DNA from: CAZMHJ01 sp964566075
GTDB lineage: Bacteria > Patescibacteriota > Saccharimonadia > Saccharimonadales > CAIOMD01
Reading direction: 5' to 3'
Length of the DNA stretch: 17,353 bases
Assembly: GCA_964566075.1 (NCBI GenBank)
Contig: CAZMHJ010000018.1
Location: 1 to 17,353, forward strand
Position numbers and translations under genes: made by a program. This document shows, in pieces, positions 14,872 through 17,353 of the stretch; positions within the stretch are counted from its first letter, which is position 1, and every line of letters starts with the position of its first letter. The notes beneath the pieces are model-generated. The model was not told the origin of the DNA, searched no databases, and saw only the letters and a program-made list of their open reading frames with translations.

Positions 14872-15273
14872 ATGAATCGCTATAATGCTGATTACCATGA
14901 TGATCCTCGTCGAGAAACCGAAGACGAGCCTGGTGCATATATTGAACTCAGCGAGAGACAGAAACGAGTTAACAAACTAGGCCACGATGCTGTTCGGAGT
15001 ACTCTCGGTAAGGATCCTTTATATACAGATGAAGAAAAAGTGCCATTTGATAGCGAAATGGCAACGCATCTTGCGAAACTAATTGAAAATTCCGACTTAG
15101 ACCAAGCTCGAGTTAAAAACCATTTACTGGGCATGATTGAAAGTGAGCTTACAGCGGGTAATATTACTCTACAAGAAGCCCAAGGTTTACGACACTTTGT
15201 ATATAACACCAAAGGTTTTTCTGATGAGCCTACACGGCCAAAAGACTGGATAGAAAGACAGTCTAACTCGTAA
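14872..15273 (+). CDS. Small soluble acidic protein, unknown
   Basis: 133 residues, highly charged, no membrane helix, signal peptide or cysteine. The first 25 residues are polar and look disordered (HDDPRRETEDEPG); residues about 26-115 are predicted helical, including FDSEMATHLAKLIENSDLDQARVKNHLLGMIESEL. The C-terminus (FSDEPTRPKDWIERQ) is again polar. No family recognised. An extended -10 sits next to its ATG, and the dus promoter begins 7 bases after its stop, so it may be a single-gene transcript or read through into dus. Confidence 0.7.
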   Translation: MNRYNADYHDDPRRETEDEPGAYIELSERQKRVNKLGHDAVRSTLGKDPLYTDEEKVPFDSEMATHLAKLIENSDLDQARVKNHLLGMIESELTAGNITLQEAQGLRHFVYNTKGFSDEPTRPKDWIERQSNS

Positions 15274-15279
15274 ACATTG

Positions 15280-15285
15280 TATAAT
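15280..15285 (+). promoter_or_regulatory. Consensus -10 TATAAT just before dus
   Basis: Exact TATAAT ending 9 bases before the ATG at 15295. It overlaps an upstream in-frame TTG at 15277, which argues against that TTG as the start codon. Confidence 0.5.
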
Positions 15286-15294
15286 AGGTTTGAT

Positions 15295-16260
15295 ATGGAT
15301 AGTTTTAAGCGCCTGCCAAGGCCTTTTTTTGTGCTCGCGCCAATGGATGACGTCACTGATACGGTATTACGTCGAATTGTTGCCGATTGCGCGCCACCAG
15401 ACTTATTTTTTACTGAGTTCGTAAATGTTGATGGCCTACAAAGCCGTGGGCGACCAAGGTTGATGCATAAACTGACTTTTACTCCTACAGAGCAACCATT
15501 AATTGCACAAATTTGGGGTAAAACACCTGCAAACTACGAAAAAGTTGCTGCAGAACTAGTTGACATGGGTTTTGCCGGGGTCGATATCAATATGGGTTGC
15601 CCTGATAAATCGGTAGTTAAAAACGGCTGTTGCTCGGCCCTTATTAATAATCGCGAACTCGCAGTTGAAATTATTACCGCTGTTAAGCGAGGCGTAAACG
15701 GGCGGGTTCCGGTGAGCGTTAAGCTTCGTACTGGTTTTAATCAAGTAGATTTTAGTTGGCCAGAACTTATATTACAGCAAGGTATTGATATGCTGACCGT
15801 ACATGGTCGCACCACAAAAGAGATGAGTAAAGTGCCGGCTCGCTGGGAAGATATTAAAACAATCCGTGAAATGCGCGACAAAATCGCACCAAATACACTT
15901 ATTGTTGGAAATGGTGACGTTATGAGTCGAGAGCATGGTGAAAAAGTAGCTGCAGAGACGGGTGTTGATGGTATCATGATTGGCCGCGCAATCTTTACTG
16001 ACCCATATATTTTTGCAACAAATTCGTCTTGGGCAGATACACCAGAACCAGAAAAACTTACAATGTACAAAAAGCACATAGAGCTATTCTTAAGCGTTTA
16101 TCCGCCTGAACAACGTATTCGTAACTGGGAAAGCCTAAAAAGAATGGCGAAAATTTATGTGCATGGTGTTGAAAACGCCAGTGCATTCAGGGATAGCCTA
16201 ATGCGCAGCAAGACTGCTGATGAAATGCTAGAAGTACTTGATAACCGGCTTAACGGTTAG
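15295..16260 (+). CDS. dus: tRNA-dihydrouridine synthase
   Basis: FMN- and NADPH-dependent enzyme that reduces uridine to dihydrouridine in the tRNA D-loop. 321 residues from the ATG at 15295, chosen over a TTG at 15277. TIM-barrel motifs: VLAPMDDVTD (13-22) for FMN, DINMGCPDKSVVKNGCCSAL (97-116) with catalytic Cys102, VKLRTGF (142-148) with the FMN-contacting Lys143, TVHGRT (168-173), VGNGDV (204-209) and MIGRA (228-232) for the phosphate. A helical C-terminal domain follows (about 250-321). The usual DusB 'AGGA' after the catalytic motif reads GCCSA here. Which uridine it modifies cannot be told. Its last 11 bases overlap the convergent hxlR-type gene. Confidence 0.93.
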   Translation: MDSFKRLPRPFFVLAPMDDVTDTVLRRIVADCAPPDLFFTEFVNVDGLQSRGRPRLMHKLTFTPTEQPLIAQIWGKTPANYEKVAAELVDMGFAGVDINMGCPDKSVVKNGCCSALINNRELAVEIITAVKRGVNGRVPVSVKLRTGFNQVDFSWPELILQQGIDMLTVHGRTTKEMSKVPARWEDIKTIREMRDKIAPNTLIVGNGDVMSREHGEKVAAETGVDGIMIGRAIFTDPYIFATNSSWADTPEPEKLTMYKKHIELFLSVYPPEQRIRNWESLKRMAKIYVHGVENASAFRDSLMRSKTADEMLEVLDNRLNG

Positions 16261-16579
16261 TCTCGTACTTATTGCTCCAGCTGGATATGTTTTTAAGTAT
16301 CAATTGTAAGTCGGCACCTTTTTCGGTGAGTGAATAGTTATAACGAGGCGGGTGCTCGCAGTACATATCTTTGGCAACAATGCCGTCTTCTACAAGCTTA
16401 TTGAGCCGCTGGCTGAGCGTCCGTGGGCTAATACCCCCGAGTGATGTTTCTAAATCGCTAAAAGTCTGTGGGCAGCGGGTGAGTTCGCGCACTAAAAGCA
16501 AGGTCCATTTATCACCAAAAATCGCGAGCGCACGTGCGACGCAATCGATTTTTTCTTTGGTGGCCAGTTGATTTGTCAT
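16250..16579 (-). CDS. HxlR-family winged-helix regulator with conserved N-terminal Cys
   Basis: 109 residues, the normal size of HxlR regulators. IDCVARALAIFGDKWTLLLV (11-30) matches the family opening C-P-x-x-x-A-L-x-x-x-x-x-K-W; the recognition region is TFSDLETSLGGISPRTLSQRL (39-59), then a wing in DMYCEHPPRYNYSLTEKG. Cys13 aligns with the redox-sensing cysteine of YodB and HypR; a second cysteine, C36, precedes the helix-turn-helix and C74 lies near the wing. Such proteins bind DNA as dimers and often respond to quinones, aldehydes or disulfide stress. It is divergent from an FMN reductase, and its promoter overlaps one of two repeated sites, suggesting it controls both genes. The 3' end runs 11 bases into dus. 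Confidence 0.93.
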   Translation of the reverse strand: MTNQLATKEKIDCVARALAIFGDKWTLLLVRELTRCPQTFSDLETSLGGISPRTLSQRLNKLVEDGIVAKDMYCEHPPRYNYSLTEKGADLQLILKNISSWSNKYETNR

Positions 16580-16589
16580 AATTGCTACT

Positions 16590-16617
16590 ATTTTACAACA
16601 AACTAATGACTTTACAA
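16590..16617 (-). promoter_or_regulatory. Promoter for the HxlR-type regulator
   Basis: On the minus strand TTGTAA (16617-16612), a 16-base spacer and TAAAAT (16595-16590) form a reasonable sigma-70 promoter. The -10 ends 10 bases before the ATG, giving a very short leader. The -35 lies inside the left operator-like repeat. Confidence 0.5.
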
Positions 16618-16671
16618 AATATAGTTAGTCGCTATACTTATTATAGTAAGTAACTTTACATTGTATAGTGA
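16609..16671. promoter_or_regulatory. Operator array: two 19-bp direct repeats around a 16-bp palindrome
   Basis: ACTTTACAnnnTATAGTnA occurs at 16609-16627 and 16653-16671 (15 of 19 bases identical), 44 bases apart, about four helical turns. Between them ACTTATTATAGTAAGT at 16636-16651 is palindromic at 7 of 8 pairs. The left repeat covers the regulator's -35. The right repeat contains a TATAGT (16664-16669) that may be the reductase -10. The likely binder is the HxlR protein encoded next door. Confidence 0.5.
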
Positions 16672-16699
16672 TTAAGTAATAACAGAAGGAGAAACACAA

Positions 16700-17260
16700 A
16701 TGGCACATATTCAAGTCATTGTAGGTAGCACTCGCCCAGGTCGTGTTGGCCGAAAGATTGCAGATTGGTATATTGAGAGTCTTGAAGTTCCTGCCGGTAC
16801 AACTATTGAAGTTGTTGACCTTGCAGAAGTTAATCTTCCACTCTTGGACGAAGCTATGCCAGCTATGTATGGTCAATACGCGAATGATCACACTAAAAAG
16901 TGGGCAGAAGTTATTGGCAAAGCAGACGGTTACGTATTTGTAACTCCAGAATACAACCACGCCCCAAGCCCTGCGCTATTAAATGCTATCAGTTATCTAA
17001 AGGCAGAGTGGGCGTACAAGCCAGTTGCTTTTGTAGGATACGGAACGGTAGGCGCAGCACGTGCTATCGAGCACCTTGTAAGCGTTGCATCAGAGCTACA
17101 AATGGTACCACTACGCGAGCGCGTATGGGTTAACGAGCCATGGGCTAACGTAAGCGAAGCGGGTGATGTGAACTCAGACGCCGTTAAAGGTGGAGACCCT
17201 ACGGGTCAGATTACTGAGCTTGTTAAGTGGGCAGACGCCACGAAAGCACTTCGCGGTTAA
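16700..17260 (+). CDS. NAD(P)H-dependent FMN reductase
   Basis: 186 residues with a flavodoxin-like fold of the NADPH-dependent FMN reductase family (azoreductase/quinone reductase type). GSTRPGRVGRKIADW (9-23) is the FMN phosphate loop, VTPEYNHAPSPALLNAISYL (81-100) the second FMN-binding loop and helix, and VGYGTVGAARA (112-122) the third conserved loop. It probably reduces FMN, quinones, azo or nitro compounds and acts in the cytoplasm. A strong Shine-Dalgarno (AGAAGGAG) lies 8 bases before the ATG. The divergent HxlR gene and the repeats in the gap suggest stress-induced expression. An intrinsic terminator follows. Confidence 0.94.
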   Translation: MAHIQVIVGSTRPGRVGRKIADWYIESLEVPAGTTIEVVDLAEVNLPLLDEAMPAMYGQYANDHTKKWAEVIGKADGYVFVTPEYNHAPSPALLNAISYLKAEWAYKPVAFVGYGTVGAARAIEHLVSVASELQMVPLRERVWVNEPWANVSEAGDVNSDAVKGGDPTGQITELVKWADATKALRG

Positions 17261-17282
17261 GTTAAGCTTGTAATAGAAAAAA

Positions 17283-17306
17283 GACCGACAAATGTCGGTC
17301 TTTTTT
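17283..17306. terminator. Bidirectional intrinsic terminator between reductase and tRNA
   Basis: GACCGAC (17283-17289) pairs with GTCGGTC (17294-17300) around a four-base loop AAAT, followed by TTTTTT on the plus strand and preceded by AAAAAA (17277-17282), which gives a U tract for the minus strand. It can end both the FMN reductase gene and the tRNA. Confidence 0.9.
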
Positions 17307-17308
17307 CA

Positions 17309-17353
17309 TGGTCGCGGGGGCAGGACTCGAACCTGCGACCTTGTGGTTATGAG
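17309..17353 (-). tRNA. tRNA with anticodon CAT, 3' part only (initiator Met, elongator Met or Ile2)
   Basis: The last 45 bases hold, on the minus strand, tRNA positions 32-76. The anticodon loop is CTCATAA (anticodon CAT at 17351-17349), then CCACA of the anticodon stem, variable loop AGGTC, a T arm with perfect 5-bp stem GCAGG/CCTGC and loop TTCGAGT, acceptor strand CCCCGCG, discriminator A and an encoded CCA. The 5' half is outside the window, so pairing of the acceptor, D and anticodon stems is not checkable. Variable loop and acceptor resemble bacterial initiator tRNA, but the anticodon stem shows only two of the three usual C residues. Confidence 0.9.

Noticed and set aside
15277..15294. 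TTG start for dus
   Set aside because: The TTG overlaps an exact TATAAT and the ATG at 15295 matches the usual N-terminus.
14892..15356. Open frame of 154 codons on the minus strand, antisense to the 14872 gene and the dus start
   Set aside because: Ser/Arg/Leu-rich composition typical of antisense reading, no ribosome site, and both genes on the plus strand have better support.
15741..16079. Two minus-strand open frames inside dus
   Set aside because: They lie wholly under a gene with clear catalytic motifs and show no domain of their own.
1..17353. CRISPR arrays, insertion sequences, integrases or toxin-antitoxin pairs
   Set aside because: No regularly spaced repeats, transposase motifs, att-like duplications or small toxin/antitoxin signatures were seen.

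Overview
The window looks like a chromosomal stretch from a small-genome member of the Candidate Phyla Radiation (Patescibacteria), most likely a Saccharibacteria (TM7) relative. This rests on my recognition of several protein types, on the very tight gene packing, and on the many short membrane or secreted proteins without a named family; no phylogeny was computed. TGA is used as a stop (5952-6191, 6188-7009, 10091-11290), so the standard bacterial code applies, not the UGA-glycine code of Absconditabacteria/Gracilibacteria. I see no insertion sequence, prophage, CRISPR array or rRNA. No gene-free stretch exceeds 170 bases.

Layout, left to right. The left edge cuts a minus-strand membrane-anchored DsbA-like thiol oxidoreductase (1-298). 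Divergent from it are a CNNM/CorC-like CBS-pair membrane protein and aspS. An AlkA-type DNA glycosylase (minus) meets aspS tail to tail. Divergent from alkA runs a three-gene unit: a large membrane-anchored protein with a disordered cytoplasmic tail, two Ig-like domains and a beta-propeller; a two-helix membrane peptide; and a MutY-type glycosylase that lacks the iron-sulfur cluster cysteines. A two-gene unit of a secreted helical protein and a membrane protein follows. Convergent to it lies the minus-strand murC-mscS pair. An MFS transporter with a translationally coupled two-helix membrane protein is divergent from murC, and a strong bidirectional terminator closes it.

The right third holds a minus-strand membrane protein with an Asn/Thr-rich tail; a 65-residue protein with very strong expression signals; an ABC-2 exporter pair (ATPase and permease); a small soluble unknown; a tRNA-dihydrouridine synthase; and a divergent pair of HxlR regulator and NAD(P)H-dependent FMN reductase, with repeated candidate operator sites between them. 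The right edge cuts a minus-strand tRNA with anticodon CAT that shares a bidirectional terminator with the reductase.

Themes. (1) Cell-envelope functions dominate: murC, the channel, transporters and many membrane-anchored unknowns. (2) Two HhH-GPD DNA-repair glycosylases flank the large surface protein. (3) Many genes have a -10 box only 6-10 bases from the start codon, suggesting leaderless mRNAs. (4) The HxlR/reductase pair resembles thiol- or quinone-stress circuits such as YodB-AzoR. No single locus stands out as a clear new defence or mobile system. The best leads are the clusterless MutY and its odd operon, the HxlR operator array and the leaderless promoter pattern.
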